DNA of 64,000 nt from Oligoflexales bacterium (GCA_012840965.1 DUVQ01000009.1:18028-82027), one strand, 5' to 3'. Positions 16,680 to 27,202 are shown, counted from the first letter of the stretch. Notes: generated by a model from the sequence alone, not told the origin. Numbers and translations: made by a program.

Positions 16680-17441
16680 TTATACCCACACAGCGATGGC
16701 TGCATATGCTAGATAGAAGGCTATTTCGTTGAATTGCTGCATGGCTCCCAATACATCACCGGTAAAGCCACCAATTCTTTTTTCGATGTATCGCTTCAAG
16801 ACTATGTAAATCAAGGCGAATATGGGGAGAATTGCTAACATTATTTTCCAATTCAAAAAAACCAAAGGAACGGCTGCCAAAACTGCAGCAATAACTATCG
16901 TCGCAGTATCAGGCTTGCGTCGAGTATGCCCCGCCTTGCTGTTTTCGACGCGTGCGTATTGCGAGTTTCTGATCATCAAAATGGGGGTAAACCTGCTTGT
17001 GGAGTGAGCCGCCACCAGCACCCAGGGAAGCTGTGACGACGATATAGAAACAAAAAGCGAAAACTTAAGTAAAAACGCCAGGATCAAAGCCATGACGCCG
17101 TACGCTCCAGAACGGCTATCCTTCATTATTTCCAGGATTCTTTCTTTGGTATAGCCACCTCCAAAACCATCGAAAAAGTCAGCAAAACCGTCCTCGTGCA
17201 AGGCCCCTGTCGCAAGGATCATTGCTGCCAAAGCTGCAACGGCCGCAACTGATTGTGGAAGACGCAAGGCCAAAGCAAATAAGGCAAAAACCACCGCCGC
17301 CAAACCACCAACAATAATTCCCACCAAAGGAAAGTAGCGTAATGCCGGCGTAAGTTTTTCCTCGCAAAAATCAATCTGCCCCACCGGAATGCGAGAATAG
17401 TACTGTAAGGCGTGAAGAAATAAACTAAATTCCTGCTTCAT
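16680..17441 (-). CDS. cobS: Adenosylcobinamide-GDP ribazoletransferase (cobalamin synthase)
   Basis: An integral membrane enzyme that joins alpha-ribazole to adenosylcobinamide-GDP. The N-terminal LQYYSRIPVG, the motif LHEDGFADFFDGFGGG and KDSRSGAYGV are hallmark CobS segments, and several hydrophobic helices follow. Its start overlaps the end of cobT. MKQEFSLFLHAL (17441) gives the usual family N-terminus; ATG codons at 17465 and 17462 are possible alternatives. Overlap with cobT suggests translational coupling. Confidence 0.93.
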   Translation of the reverse strand: MKQEFSLFLHALQYYSRIPVGQIDFCEEKLTPALRYFPLVGIIVGGLAAVVFALFALALRLPQSVAAVAALAAMILATGALHEDGFADFFDGFGGGYTKERILEIMKDSRSGAYGVMALILAFLLKFSLFVSISSSQLPWVLVAAHSTSRFTPILMIRNSQYARVENSKAGHTRRKPDTATIVIAAVLAAVPLVFLNWKIMLAILPIFALIYIVLKRYIEKRIGGFTGDVLGAMQQFNEIAFYLAYAAIAVWV

Positions 17442-18462
17442 GCTTTCTATCAATTTGCTCATCACAAACTTCTGCTTCGTCGAAGCTTGCCATTTGGTTC
17501 AAGAAATTAACCGCAGATTCCAAAATTGGGTAGGCAACCGCAACGCCTGTGCCTTCGCCCAAACGTAAATCAAGGTGCAGTATCGGGTCGGCCTTCATGT
17601 ATTCAAGCATGTGGCGGTGTCCTGGCTCGTTGGATGAGTGGCAATAGATAACATTATCCAACACATCGGGCTGCATGTTGTAGGCCGCCAAAAAGCCGGA
17701 AGTTGCGATAAACCCGTCTGCCAGAATCGTCATATTCAATCGTCTGGCCTCTATAACCCCACCACAAATCATGGCTATTTCCAGTCCGCCAAACGTTGCC
17801 AGCGTTTCAATTGGCGTTTTTGGGTCATATTTTTCAGCTACTTGGCTCAAAATCCGACATTTGCGTTCCATTCCGTCGGCCTTAAGCCCGGTACCAGGTC
17901 CAACACAATCGCGAAGTGGTATGCCCGCGATTTTATGTAGTAACAACGACGCTGACGACGTGTTACCGATGCCCATTTCACCAAATCCTATTACATTGCA
18001 GCCTCGATTAAACTCCTCTTGCACACACTGCGCACCGGTTTCAATCGCCTTTTGACATAGTTCGATTGACATTGCTGGTGCGTGCATCATGTTTTGCGTG
18101 CCACGAGCCAACTTGTGATTCTCAACGTTTGTGCCTTCAGGAAAGTCGTAATCAACACCAGCATCAATGACTCTAAGGTGGATGCCGTGTTGGCGTGTGA
18201 ACACATTTATTCCAGCACCACCTTGCACAAAATTCATGACCATTTGCCAGGTAACTTCTTTGGAATAAGCGCTGACACCTTCATCGACTATGCCGTGGTC
18301 GGCAGCAAAAGTCAGAATTGCGGGTTTTCTTAACTCGGGTGTCGAGCTGTTTTGGATTATGCCAATTTTCAAAGCCAATTCTTCTAATTTCCCCAGAGAT
18401 CCCAAGGGCTTGGTCCGGGTGTCTATTTTCCTTTGCAATTCTTGTCTTATCATTTCCTGCAC
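17425..18462 (-). CDS. cobT: Nicotinate-nucleotide--dimethylbenzimidazole phosphoribosyltransferase
   Basis: CobT makes alpha-ribazole-5'-phosphate from nicotinate mononucleotide and the lower-ligand base. The 345-residue length, LTFAADHGIVDEGVSAY, GEMGIGNTSSAS, GPGTGL and LRLGEGTGVAVA with the catalytic Glu are characteristic. It is first in a cobT-cobS-cobC operon. The N-terminus may begin at GTG 18462 or ATG 18453. The 220-bp upstream region shows no recognisable cobalamin riboswitch. Confidence 0.95.
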   Translation of the reverse strand: MQEMIRQELQRKIDTRTKPLGSLGKLEELALKIGIIQNSSTPELRKPAILTFAADHGIVDEGVSAYSKEVTWQMVMNFVQGGAGINVFTRQHGIHLRVIDAGVDYDFPEGTNVENHKLARGTQNMMHAPAMSIELCQKAIETGAQCVQEEFNRGCNVIGFGEMGIGNTSSASLLLHKIAGIPLRDCVGPGTGLKADGMERKCRILSQVAEKYDPKTPIETLATFGGLEIAMICGGVIEARRLNMTILADGFIATSGFLAAYNMQPDVLDNVIYCHSSNEPGHRHMLEYMKADPILHLDLRLGEGTGVAVAYPILESAVNFLNQMASFDEAEVCDEQIDRKHEAGI

Positions 18463-18687
18463 CCTTAAAAAATCAGCAGAAGCAGCTAATCAAGCCTCAG
18501 ATTGGGGCCATTCTAATTGGCTTTTGAATAAAGACAAGGTTGCAAGGACGCGAAAGCGCCACCGTCTAATTGATGTCAAAGGTTCACAATTATGGCTATG
18601 ATCCTGGGATAAATTGAGAAAATTCCTGAACTGGTCAAGAATAGGCACCTTGGGCGTTGTCGGCAAAAGTTTATTTTTGAGCGTGTG

Positions 18688-19542
18688 ATGATAGGTAAAT
18701 TTGGTTCCGCTTTAGGTGTGATTTTCAGAGGTGTTGGGCAAGTAATGCTTCAAGAAAATGCTTTGACTGGTCTGCTGTTGCTGGTCGGCATTTTTTATGG
18801 CTCGATTTCCATGGGCCTTGCAGCGCTTTTGGCCACTGTTTGTGGCTCACTGACCGCTCGTGCACTTGGCTTTGGTAATGCCAACTTGCGCAAGGGGCTG
18901 TATGGGTTTAGCGCCGCACTGGTCGGAGTGGCGGTGATGCTTTTCTTGCGGCCGTCGCTTGTCGCTTGGGCCATTGTGATTGTTGGCGCTGCGTTAGCGG
19001 CCGTCCTCCAGCACCTTTTCATAAAGCTCAAAATCCCGGCGTTCACCCTGCCGTTTGTTTTGGTGACGTGGCTCATCCTCTTTGTTTGCAGAACTTTTTG
19101 CGCCGATCTGTTGGCTGTCCCGACGCCAGCTTTGGCTAACTCGTGGGATTCCTTGGCTGACGGCTTTAAAGGCTTTGGTCAGGTGATTTTTCAGCCAAGC
19201 CTAGTGTCAGGTTTGCTTTTCTTTTTGGCAGTGTTTATAAGTTCGCCCATAGCAGCGCTGTACGGTCTTTTTGGTGCCATTGTATCTGCAATGTTGGCCT
19301 TTGCCTTCGCGGCACCCATCACAGATATAAACCTTGGCATCTATGGATTCAACGCGGTCCTTTGTTCGCTGGTATTTGCTGGAAATCGTGTAAGGGACGG
19401 CTTTTGGGTCTTGATCGCGGTACTGCTGTCGCTTGCCATAAGCCTGCTGATGATGCGTTTGCAGTTAACACAACTGACCTTCCCGTTTGTGCTTGCCACT
19501 TGGATTACCTTGTTGCTTAAGCGACTGCTGCCGAAGTCATAA
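18688..19542 (+). CDS. Urea transporter family membrane protein
   Basis: The protein of about 284 residues is almost wholly hydrophobic and internally duplicated. GLYGFSAALVGVAV and LGIYGFNAVLCSLVF are equivalent segments, as are FTLPFVLVTW and LTFPFVLATWI. This duplicated fold, with GQVMLQENALTGLLLL at the N-terminus, is the urea transporter (UT) family, which passes urea through a channel-like pore. The start is ATG 18688 or GTG 18685; no strong ribosome-binding site is seen. No urease genes are in the window. A beta-carbonic anhydrase lies two genes downstream. Confidence 0.85.
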   Translation: MIGKFGSALGVIFRGVGQVMLQENALTGLLLLVGIFYGSISMGLAALLATVCGSLTARALGFGNANLRKGLYGFSAALVGVAVMLFLRPSLVAWAIVIVGAALAAVLQHLFIKLKIPAFTLPFVLVTWLILFVCRTFCADLLAVPTPALANSWDSLADGFKGFGQVIFQPSLVSGLLFFLAVFISSPIAALYGLFGAIVSAMLAFAFAAPITDINLGIYGFNAVLCSLVFAGNRVRDGFWVLIAVLLSLAISLLMMRLQLTQLTFPFVLATWITLLLKRLLPKS

Positions 19543-19684
19543 GGGACGTTTAATTCAACCCAAAAAACCGGCTGGCTAGGTTGCCGACACCCGTTTAATC
19601 CTATAACATCCGTATTTCAGACAGGAGAAACCTGATTTAGGCAGACACTGATAAATACAGGTTTTTAGACTGGAGGGATATAAC

Positions 19685-21337
19685 ATGAATCGAACAACCT
19701 TTTGGAAGCTATATTTTGTGACAATTCTTAGCGTTCCAATCTTGGCAGTGTCCTGTGCATCTTCAAGCGACACCCCCACCGACCTGCCAGATTCTGTGTC
19801 CGATGTTGGGCAGGATACAAACGATAAGGATGTGCCGACGGGCGACGCGGATGTGACGGATGACACAGTGGCGCCGGGTGACATAAGCCCCGCGGATGCT
19901 ACTGACGACACAGATTTAACAGGAGACGCGGATGTGGCCGATGATGCTGATGTGACGGGCGACAATGAAACGATTGACGATACAGATGACGGCTTCACAG
20001 ACGATCAGCTGGACAAGTGCCTGACTTGTGCTCCTGGCGATCAGGTCCTGCCACATCTAGCCGTAAGTGGGTCCTCAAACGTTTGGCTATCCTGGTTTTC
20101 ATCCACCAGCACAGGCTTCGACATGTACTTGCAGCTGATGGATAAGGACGGTAAGCCAAAACTTGACGCCAATGGCTTATTGGTCAGCGACCACCCGTCC
20201 GCAACTTGGGTCATGGACTATGGGCTTGCATCCGACAATGAAGGCAACGCCATACTTGCCTTTAGCGACATGCGCGTCGCAAACCGCCTGACGCTTCGTG
20301 CTTACAAGATTGCTCCTGAAGGAACATTCATGTGGGGCGATGACGGCATCGCGCTTTCGCTTGGGTCGGGCGAAGACATGTCTCCCACTTTGGTTGTGGC
20401 TAGCGACGGCGATGCGGTCGTGGCCTGGACTGAAAACGATGATAGGGCTGAAACTAGTATCATCCGTGTTCAGCGCATTGCCCCTGACGGAACCTTGCGG
20501 TGGCCTGAAGGGAAGACACTTACCCCCGACAATGAAAACCTGTTTGTGCGGCCCCAAGTGGTCGCCGCACCAGACGGCGGATTCATCGTTATGTGGGTGG
20601 AGACTCCAGACATGATGAGCACCGACCGAGTCATTTGGGCCCAGAAATTTGCAGCGGATGGAAGCGCCTTGTGGGACGATCCGGTAACAGTCAGTAATTC
20701 CATGGGCATCGCCTTCTATCACGCACCACTGATGGTCGCCGATGCTAGTGGCGGAGCCTTCGTGGCTTGGTTTGGGGTGGGGCAATCCGAACTCAAGGGA
20801 TTCATCCAACACGTGGATTCAACAGGAGCTTTGACCATGGGGGCAGAGGGAGCCGCTTTTTCCACATCCGAAACCACCAACCAAATCATCAGTGGTTTAG
20901 TCTTCGTACCTGAAACTGGCGGGGCTGTGGTTTCCTGGAAGGAAACGTCATTAAATCAAGATGATTGCGGCCTATATCTGCAAGCGTTTAGCGCGACCGG
21001 AACACGGCTATGGGCTGACGAAGGACTGGCCTTGGTGCCACGAACCGACACACAGGTACTGGCTGGTGCGCTGAAAGCCCACGGACAAAGCGTCATCGTG
21101 CTTTACGGGGAATGGATCTACGAAAACATCTTGGATGCTCAGATGGCGGTCGCACAAGTACCTCTTGTCGCCGAGCCTGAACCGGTTTCAACCGTGTTAT
21201 GTAATCACGTAACCAGCAAGGACCATGCAACTGGAAGCGACCTTGTAAACAACGGCTTTTGGTTTGCATGGGAGGAGGTAGGGGCCAGCGAAGAAAAAGA
21301 CATCTACGGCGCTTTCTGGTCGCCCACAGCCCCCTGA
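19685..21337 (+). CDS. Asp/Thr-rich lipoprotein with propeller-like repeats
   Basis: The 550-residue product starts after GGAGG with a lipobox (ILAVSC) and an acidic linker of about 90 residues dominated by Asp, Thr and Ala. The mature domain contains repeats of about 50 residues such as VVASDGDAVVAWTENDD and VVAAPDGGFIVMWVETP, which look like beta-propeller blades. They recall the repeats in the partial gene at 2-598. No enzyme motif was found. A surface-exposed binding protein is inferred. Confidence 0.75.
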   Translation: MNRTTFWKLYFVTILSVPILAVSCASSSDTPTDLPDSVSDVGQDTNDKDVPTGDADVTDDTVAPGDISPADATDDTDLTGDADVADDADVTGDNETIDDTDDGFTDDQLDKCLTCAPGDQVLPHLAVSGSSNVWLSWFSSTSTGFDMYLQLMDKDGKPKLDANGLLVSDHPSATWVMDYGLASDNEGNAILAFSDMRVANRLTLRAYKIAPEGTFMWGDDGIALSLGSGEDMSPTLVVASDGDAVVAWTENDDRAETSIIRVQRIAPDGTLRWPEGKTLTPDNENLFVRPQVVAAPDGGFIVMWVETPDMMSTDRVIWAQKFAADGSALWDDPVTVSNSMGIAFYHAPLMVADASGGAFVAWFGVGQSELKGFIQHVDSTGALTMGAEGAAFSTSETTNQIISGLVFVPETGGAVVSWKETSLNQDDCGLYLQAFSATGTRLWADEGLALVPRTDTQVLAGALKAHGQSVIVLYGEWIYENILDAQMAVAQVPLVAEPEPVSTVLCNHVTSKDHATGSDLVNNGFWFAWEEVGASEEKDIYGAFWSPTAP

Positions 21338-21376
21338 TCTGATATAATTGGACGACTTTCATTGAACGGAAATAAC

Positions 21377-22054
21377 ATGGAAACCCCTGTACCCGAAGAA
21401 GAAAGCGTCCAACAAATCAACTACAACAAGCTGTTCGACGGCATTCGTGGTTTCAAGGCCAACGAACACATTCCACGTCAAGAGTTTTATGCTGAGTTGA
21501 GCAAGCACCAGAATCCGCACACCCTGTTTATTGGCTGCTCCGATTCGCGTGTTATTCCAAATCTTGTCACCAGAACAATCCCTGGTGAACTGTTTGTGGT
21601 GCGCAACATAGGCAATTTTGTGCCCTTTTATGACAGGCGTTCCGAGACTTTTGTGGCCACCTCGGCGGTAATCGAGTATGCCGTCAAGCAGCTGCAAGTA
21701 ACCAATATAGTAGTCTGTGGGCACTCGAACTGTGGTGGTTGTGCCGCGCTTTACAACAGCGATAAGGACATGAGGCAGCTACCACACACCAAAAAGTGGC
21801 TTGAGCTTGCAGCACCTGTAAAAAAGATCGTCGAAGAAAAGATAGCCAAAAAGATAATTTCCATCGAAGAACGCGGCCCATACACCGAAAAAATGAACGT
21901 GGTTGTACAAATTAGCCACCTGATGAAATACCCATACATTCGCAAACTTGTAAAACAAGGCGAGCTAACTGTAATGGGCTGGTACTACGACATTGAAACA
22001 GGTGAAATCTACAGTTACGACAAGGAACTTAAAAGGTTTATTAGGGTGGAGTAG
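21377..22054 (+). CDS. Beta-class carbonic anhydrase
   Basis: This 225-residue zinc enzyme interconverts CO2 and bicarbonate. Zinc ligands are visible as C54 in FIGCSDSRV, then H116 and C119 in VVCGHSNCGGC; D56 and R58 form the usual dyad. IPGELFVVRNIGN is also typical. ATG 21377 is preferred over an in-frame TTG at 21362. It is convergent with the Cys-repeat lipoprotein only 24 bp away. A TATAAT-like box lies at 21343-21348 without an obvious -35. Confidence 0.93.
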   Translation: METPVPEEESVQQINYNKLFDGIRGFKANEHIPRQEFYAELSKHQNPHTLFIGCSDSRVIPNLVTRTIPGELFVVRNIGNFVPFYDRRSETFVATSAVIEYAVKQLQVTNIVVCGHSNCGGCAALYNSDKDMRQLPHTKKWLELAAPVKKIVEEKIAKKIISIEERGPYTEKMNVVVQISHLMKYPYIRKLVKQGELTVMGWYYDIETGEIYSYDKELKRFIRVE

Positions 22055-22078
22055 TTAGGACGGGGCAAAAAACTTTGG

Positions 22079-23155
22079 TTAGGCATCTGGAGTGATGCAT
22101 ACCTTAGTTTCGGGGTCGCACTTCGCACCTGCCCCTTCACAATCAGCAGCTTCCGCTAAACTGCCATCAGTGCAGATCCGAATTTGGTCGCCGACACACA
22201 CGTTTTCGGTGCAGTCTGTGCAATCTATTGCGTCACCCTCTACAGAGCCGCAGACCTTTCCATCTGCACACTCAGTTGGAAGTGCCAAGACGCCATCGTT
22301 TCCACACAATTGAATCTTGGTCACATCATCATCAACACAGGCATTATCCTCACATTCTGGAACACAAACCTTCTCTAAGGGATCACACACAAAAGCAACC
22401 CCCGGATATTCCTCCTCATTGGTTTCACAAACGACAGCTTCTGCCAAAACGCCAGTGTCTGTGTCACAAATGCGAATCTTAGTTACATCTTCAGCATCGC
22501 ACACGTTTTCAGTGCAATCCTCAACAACTTCCTTACAGGCGGTGCCTTCCTCGTTGCACTCCTTGGGATCGCAGTCAGTCACGGCCGGGGCCTCGCCCTC
22601 TACGCAGGTGGTTAAAACGCCATCTTCGCAAGAAGTCTTGGTCTCGGTGCATGTCTCCACTACTTCTTTGCACCCAGTGCCTTCCTCGTTGCACTCCTTG
22701 GGATCGCAGTCGGATACGACTGGGTCCTTATCCTTCTCACACACCGTCAAAACGCCATCTTCGCAAGAAGTCTTGGTCTCGACGCATTTGTCGGTAGCAA
22801 CTACTTTGCAGCCTGTGCCTTCAGCATTGCACTCCTTGGGGTCGCAGTCAGTCACAGCCGGGTCCTTACCTTCCTCGCACACGGTTAAAACGCCATCTGT
22901 GCAAGAAGTCTTAGTCTCGGTGCACTTTTCTGTGACAACTTCCTTACAGGCAGTTCCAGCTTCGTTGCACTCACCTGACGCACAGTCAGTCCTAACAGGG
23001 TCCTTGTCTTGTTCACATGTCACCAACACGCCATCTATACATGTGGTGGAATTGATGAGACATTTGCCGTCGGCTGGGTCGACGGGGTCATCACCACAGG
23101 CAAATGTGCCTAGTGATATGCCAAACACGACGATAAAAAGTAGTAAACGTTTCAT
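22079..23155 (-). CDS. Cys-rich tandem-repeat lipoprotein
   Basis: The start at 23155 is set by GGAGG and a clean lipoprotein signal (MKRLLLFIVVFGISLGTFAC). The mature protein is four repeats of about 45 residues with the skeleton C-x-E-T-K-T-S-C-x-D-G-V-L-T-x-C, then D-C-D-P-K-E-C-N-x-E-G-T-x-C. Three shorter degenerate Cys repeats follow. The regular Cys pairs indicate disulfide-linked small modules on the cell surface. The function is unknown. Repeats are similar at DNA level, so copy number could vary by recombination. Confidence 0.8.
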   Translation of the reverse strand: MKRLLLFIVVFGISLGTFACGDDPVDPADGKCLINSTTCIDGVLVTCEQDKDPVRTDCASGECNEAGTACKEVVTEKCTETKTSCTDGVLTVCEEGKDPAVTDCDPKECNAEGTGCKVVATDKCVETKTSCEDGVLTVCEKDKDPVVSDCDPKECNEEGTGCKEVVETCTETKTSCEDGVLTTCVEGEAPAVTDCDPKECNEEGTACKEVVEDCTENVCDAEDVTKIRICDTDTGVLAEAVVCETNEEEYPGVAFVCDPLEKVCVPECEDNACVDDDVTKIQLCGNDGVLALPTECADGKVCGSVEGDAIDCTDCTENVCVGDQIRICTDGSLAEAADCEGAGAKCDPETKVCITPDA

Positions 23156-23302
23156 GATCAAAACCTCCAATAACAAGTTAAAAACGATTGACCATCGCAG
23201 AAAGTCTATGAATCGGAAAAGCGCTTTGCAAATCCACGACAAAAAAAGTCGCATTTCTCCAGAATAACAGTCGTCGGAAGCGAGGTTCGGTATGAAAATT
23301 AT

Positions 23303-24811
23303 CTAATGATTTTCACCCAAAAACTTGAAGATTCTCAGTGACTTATCAACGCGAGCCGCCCACGCGGCCTCATTGTGTAGAGCACCTGGTTCGTGCCAAT
23401 GATATAAATCCTTTTGATATTCATATCCCATCGCCGCCAAGGCATCAGCGAATGCTCTGGTGGCACAATAGTTGTCGCGCTCGTTTTCGTCCTCATGGGC
23501 GTCTTGTGGGCCTGTAGAGCAACCTGAGCCCTCACCGCCGCCAGAATCAACGTAGACAATAAAGTCGCGTTTCCCAACCTCGACGTACAGTTGTTGCATT
23601 GTTGGTTGGTCTAATTCAAATCGCCCCCAAGCCAAAGTTCCTGAAAGAGAGGCTGCAAATGCATAGTCGTCAGGGTACAGGTGGGCTATGTAAAGGCTAA
23701 TTAGACCTCCTAAAGATGACCCCATAAGACCGCGTAAGTCCTTGGTAGCAAAGTGGCTTTCAACAAACGGACGCACATCTTTTTGGATAAAATCAGCGTA
23801 AGCGTCGCCTTTGGCATGCCATACCCTGCCCAAAACTTTGTCGTCGACATGGATGTATTCCTCCATGCGATCATCGGTGTTGTCGACGCCAACGATCAGA
23901 AAATTGCCTTGGATTGCGCTCATGGCCTCACGCAGTTTCCACCCACCTCCAATGGCATCAGGTGCAAACAGGTTTTGCCCATCATGTGCATACAGAACAG
24001 CCCAAGGACCTGCCATTGCTGGGACATAGACTCTGATGTCACGAGCTTCAAGCCCTTGACCAGATAGAAACCGAAAACGTTGTAAGTGCGCCGTTTGTGG
24101 CGCTGTAACAAAGCTGATTTCACCGTGTTCATCGTATTGATGGGCCCGCGCCCATGGATCGGCTATGTAGGTGTCTTCATAGGTGTTTTCTTTAACGAAT
24201 TTATAGCCTGACCCAATTGGATTGGGGATGCTAACTTCAATGTGCCACAAATCATCGCCACTCTTGGTCATGGCTTGTTTTTGCCAGTTGTTGAAGTCCC
24301 CAGCAACAAACCATGGGCCATCAAAGTGTCGGTGTAAAAACAGATAGTTTCCATCCCTACATTTAATTGGAAACCCGGTGCCATGTGAGATCTGGATGAA
24401 AGCTTGATCGACATCAACGCTGCCAGCGATGGCGGCCCTGGCCCAGTATTCAGCATCCTTGGGCTCCTGGGTTTCAGGGGTGTCTAAGTCAGAAGCGTCT
24501 GAATCTGGGGCATCTAAATCAAGGTCATTGGCGCCTATTTCATCCGTGGGTACGGAATCAGGCGAGTTTTCATCTGTTTCTGCAAGGGTGTCCACGTCTG
24601 CGTCGCCTTGAACGTCATCGGCTTTGGAATCAGAAACTATATCCACGTCTGCGTTGCCTAGATCACTATCACTTTGGTAATCAATAATAATGTCGAGGTC
24701 TACCCTGCTGCCTGAACCTTCGTCTGCTTGGGAATCAGATGGCCCAGATGAACACGCGCTTACTGCGGCTACCAAAGCGATCCACAAAACCAATTTTAGT
24801 CGCCCAATCAA
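23303..24811 (-). CDS. Esterase lipoprotein (enterochelin esterase-like, CBM48-like N-domain)
   Basis: A signal with lipobox VAAVSAC precedes an Asp/Ser-rich linker to about residue 115. Residues about 140-240 resemble a CBM48/E-set domain (GPWFVAGDFNNWQK). The catalytic part (about 245-500) is an Esterase_D/Fes-like alpha/beta hydrolase with the nucleophile in GLMGSSLGGLISL and a late His (ALHNEAAW). Such enzymes cleave carbohydrate, feruloyl or siderophore esters; the substrate here is unknown. The likely start is TTG 24811 with AGGGGA upstream. It follows the giant Cys-rich gene's 3' end by about 55 bp. Confidence 0.85.
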   Translation of the reverse strand: MIGRLKLVLWIALVAAVSACSSGPSDSQADEGSGSRVDLDIIIDYQSDSDLGNADVDIVSDSKADDVQGDADVDTLAETDENSPDSVPTDEIGANDLDLDAPDSDASDLDTPETQEPKDAEYWARAAIAGSVDVDQAFIQISHGTGFPIKCRDGNYLFLHRHFDGPWFVAGDFNNWQKQAMTKSGDDLWHIEVSIPNPIGSGYKFVKENTYEDTYIADPWARAHQYDEHGEISFVTAPQTAHLQRFRFLSGQGLEARDIRVYVPAMAGPWAVLYAHDGQNLFAPDAIGGGWKLREAMSAIQGNFLIVGVDNTDDRMEEYIHVDDKVLGRVWHAKGDAYADFIQKDVRPFVESHFATKDLRGLMGSSLGGLISLYIAHLYPDDYAFAASLSGTLAWGRFELDQPTMQQLYVEVGKRDFIVYVDSGGGEGSGCSTGPQDAHEDENERDNYCATRAFADALAAMGYEYQKDLYHWHEPGALHNEAAWAARVDKSLRIFKFLGENH

Positions 24812-24866
24812 TGAAAATCCCCTGTCTTGCCAGGTCTACACAGCAAAACCGCCCCAAACCAGAGCC

Positions 24867-27202
24867 CTATCGGCATACACCAGCAGGACTACACGTTCCA
24901 TTATTACACGGCCCATTGTTTAGATTAAAACCCCAATTCCCAAAATCAAGATCCCTGCAATAACAGTTTAAATTCAAGGTAGAACCAGAATATGTCCCAA
25001 CACAGACCTTGGAACCGTCAGTCGGGATATCGCACTCTCCGCACTCTTCAAAACACGCTGGATATGGATAGTCAGGCCGAATCTCCCAACCCTTGATAGT
25101 CCCCCCAGTACAAGTCAAGTTGCCGCTAGTACACCCACCTGAATTACACGGCGCGGAGGCCTCGCACGCTGGATATTCCAGATGATTATTCGGGCAACGG
25201 CACATGCAGCCAGTAGAACGTGCCTTGCCATCGCAGGCAGTACCGTCTTTATCACGGCAGGATTTGGTGGGCGCGTAGTATTCGCATGCCGCCTGACTGC
25301 ATACACATTGTGAATCCTTGCAGTTGTAACCCCGGGGGCACTGATTCCCACAGCCACTGCAATGATTCCGGTCACTTGAGATATTTACACAAACCCCACC
25401 GCAGTTGATCAAACCGCTGGGACACTGGCAATTACCGTTGACGCAAGTCTCTAAATGACTACAAACCCTGCCACACTGGCCGCAGTTTTGCGTATCTGAA
25501 GAAAGATCAATGCACGTACGGGCGCAACAGCTCTTACCGGGATCGCACTTGAACCCGCAACTACCACAGTTATTGTTGTTTTTCGTAATATCCGTACAGT
25601 TGCCTGAACAACAATCAGAACCTGAGACACACGAATTGCGACAGCTGCCGCAATTCATGCGATCCGTTAGCAAATTGACACAATTACCTTTGCAACAAGT
25701 TTGACCTGAAGAACAAAATGTGCCGCAACTACCGCAGTTATTGTTACTGGTCATCACATCAGCGCACGTGCCACTGCAGCATAACTCGTCTGGGCCGCAG
25801 GCATTACCACAAGTGCCGCAATTATCTACGTCTGATGATTTCAGCACGCACTCACCACTGCAGCAGCTATAGCCAGTAGGGCATTTTCTGCCGCAAGTGC
25901 CGCAGTTGTTGACATCATTTTCAGTATCTTCACACCCACTAAGACAGCAAGTTTGACCAGCACCACACCCCGAGCCGCTCCCGCACTTACACACGCCATT
26001 GTCGCAAATCTCGCCAGGACGGCATTTTTTCTCACAAGCGCCACAGTTATTGACATCAACCCCGTTAACCCTGACACACCGAAGGTTGCAACACGATTCA
26101 CCCGAAAGGCAATTTCTTCCACAACTACCGCAACTGTCTTGTGTATTCAAAGGCGTCTCACAACCATTGCCATGGGAGCCATCGCAATCACCCCACCCCT
26201 GGTTGCATCCCAGAAGTTTACAATCGCCAGTAGCACAGGTCGCCGTTGCATTGTCAAACTGACACAAAACCCCACAACCGCCGCAATTCTCGACGGAATG
26301 TAAATCCACCTCACAGCCGTTATCTGGATTGCCATCACAATCATCCCAACCCCAATTGCACTGGGAAAGCTCGCATTCACCCGAATCGCAAGTCGCCGTT
26401 GCATTGTCAATCCAACACGCTTTTGAACAACCGCCACAATTCGTTAACGTGTTTAAAGGCGTCTCACAGCCATTGATGACCACGCCGTCACAATCACCCC
26501 AATTAGCATCGCAACTAAGCTCGCATTTCCCCTGATTGCAGACTGGCGTCGCATTAGCCTGTTTTGGACAAACAATCCCACAGGAACCGCAGTTTTCGAC
26601 CAAACTCAAATCAGCTTCGCAACCAGTCGCAAAATCCGTGTCGCAATCGCCCCACCCTTCGGCACATTGCGAAATCTTACATTCCCCACGATCACAAATA
26701 GGCGTCCCGTGCTCTACCTCGCACTCAACGCATTCAGGCCCACAACGCTCAGCTTCCTCTGAAACGCAACCACCTAGCCCAACCCACTCATCTTCGCGAC
26801 CACACGGAGCTTCACCCGGACGACAATCGCATTGCCCATCAACACAGGTCCCATCACCACAATTCGTCCAACACTGTCCGCAATGCCTTGTGGACGTGGT
26901 CAAATCCACACATTTGGTCCCACAAACGACCTTCCCATCCTCATCGCAAACTTGCCCCTCACAGTCCTCACCCTCACAATCCATTGGCATGGCGTCATCA
27001 TGATTATCGTCACTGACTTCGTTGTCCTCGCCAGGCCTATCCTTCCCAGAATCCACCCCCCAGCCCTATCATCAGTCGGGGCCTGCAAAGAATCGCCACC
27101 ATCCCCCATAGAATCTAGCTGCCCTTTGACAGAACTTGAACCACAAGCCAAGAAAAAGCCCGCCATCACAGCCAACACAAAAATACCACGAAATTTATGC
27201 AC
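24867..27202 (-). CDS. Giant Cys-rich lipoprotein with an apparent frameshift at a G6 tract
   Basis: The natural start is GTG 27202 (GGAGG 5 nt upstream), giving VHKFRGIFVLAVMAGFFLAC, a good lipoprotein signal. This frame continues to DSLQAPTDDRAGG and is then lost at six C on the plus strand (27056-27061). The next frame continues DSGKDRPGEDNEVSDD to the end. One extra G would restore a 778-residue protein. About five repeats with W-(G/D)-D-C-D-x(4)-N-G-C-E come first, then about eight CC-S-G-x-C modules with N-C-G-x-C-G-x-x-C, and a unique Cys-rich C-terminus. This is a secreted disulfide-rich surface protein of unknown role. Confidence 0.8.

Noticed and set aside
18540..18610. Possible cyclic-di-GMP class I riboswitch before the urea transporter
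   Set aside because: GACGCGAAAGCGCC and a later CTATGATCCTGGG recall conserved parts, but the GGCAAAC segment and the GGGTTGCC receptor are missing, so support is too weak.
18463..18684. Cobalamin riboswitch upstream of cobT
   Set aside because: Neither the B12 box (GCCACTG-like plus AGCCAGGAGACC-like) nor the expected core was found on the minus strand.
22200..23100. Regular repeats that could suggest a CRISPR array
   Set aside because: The units are contiguous coding repeats of about 135 bp with no unique spacers.
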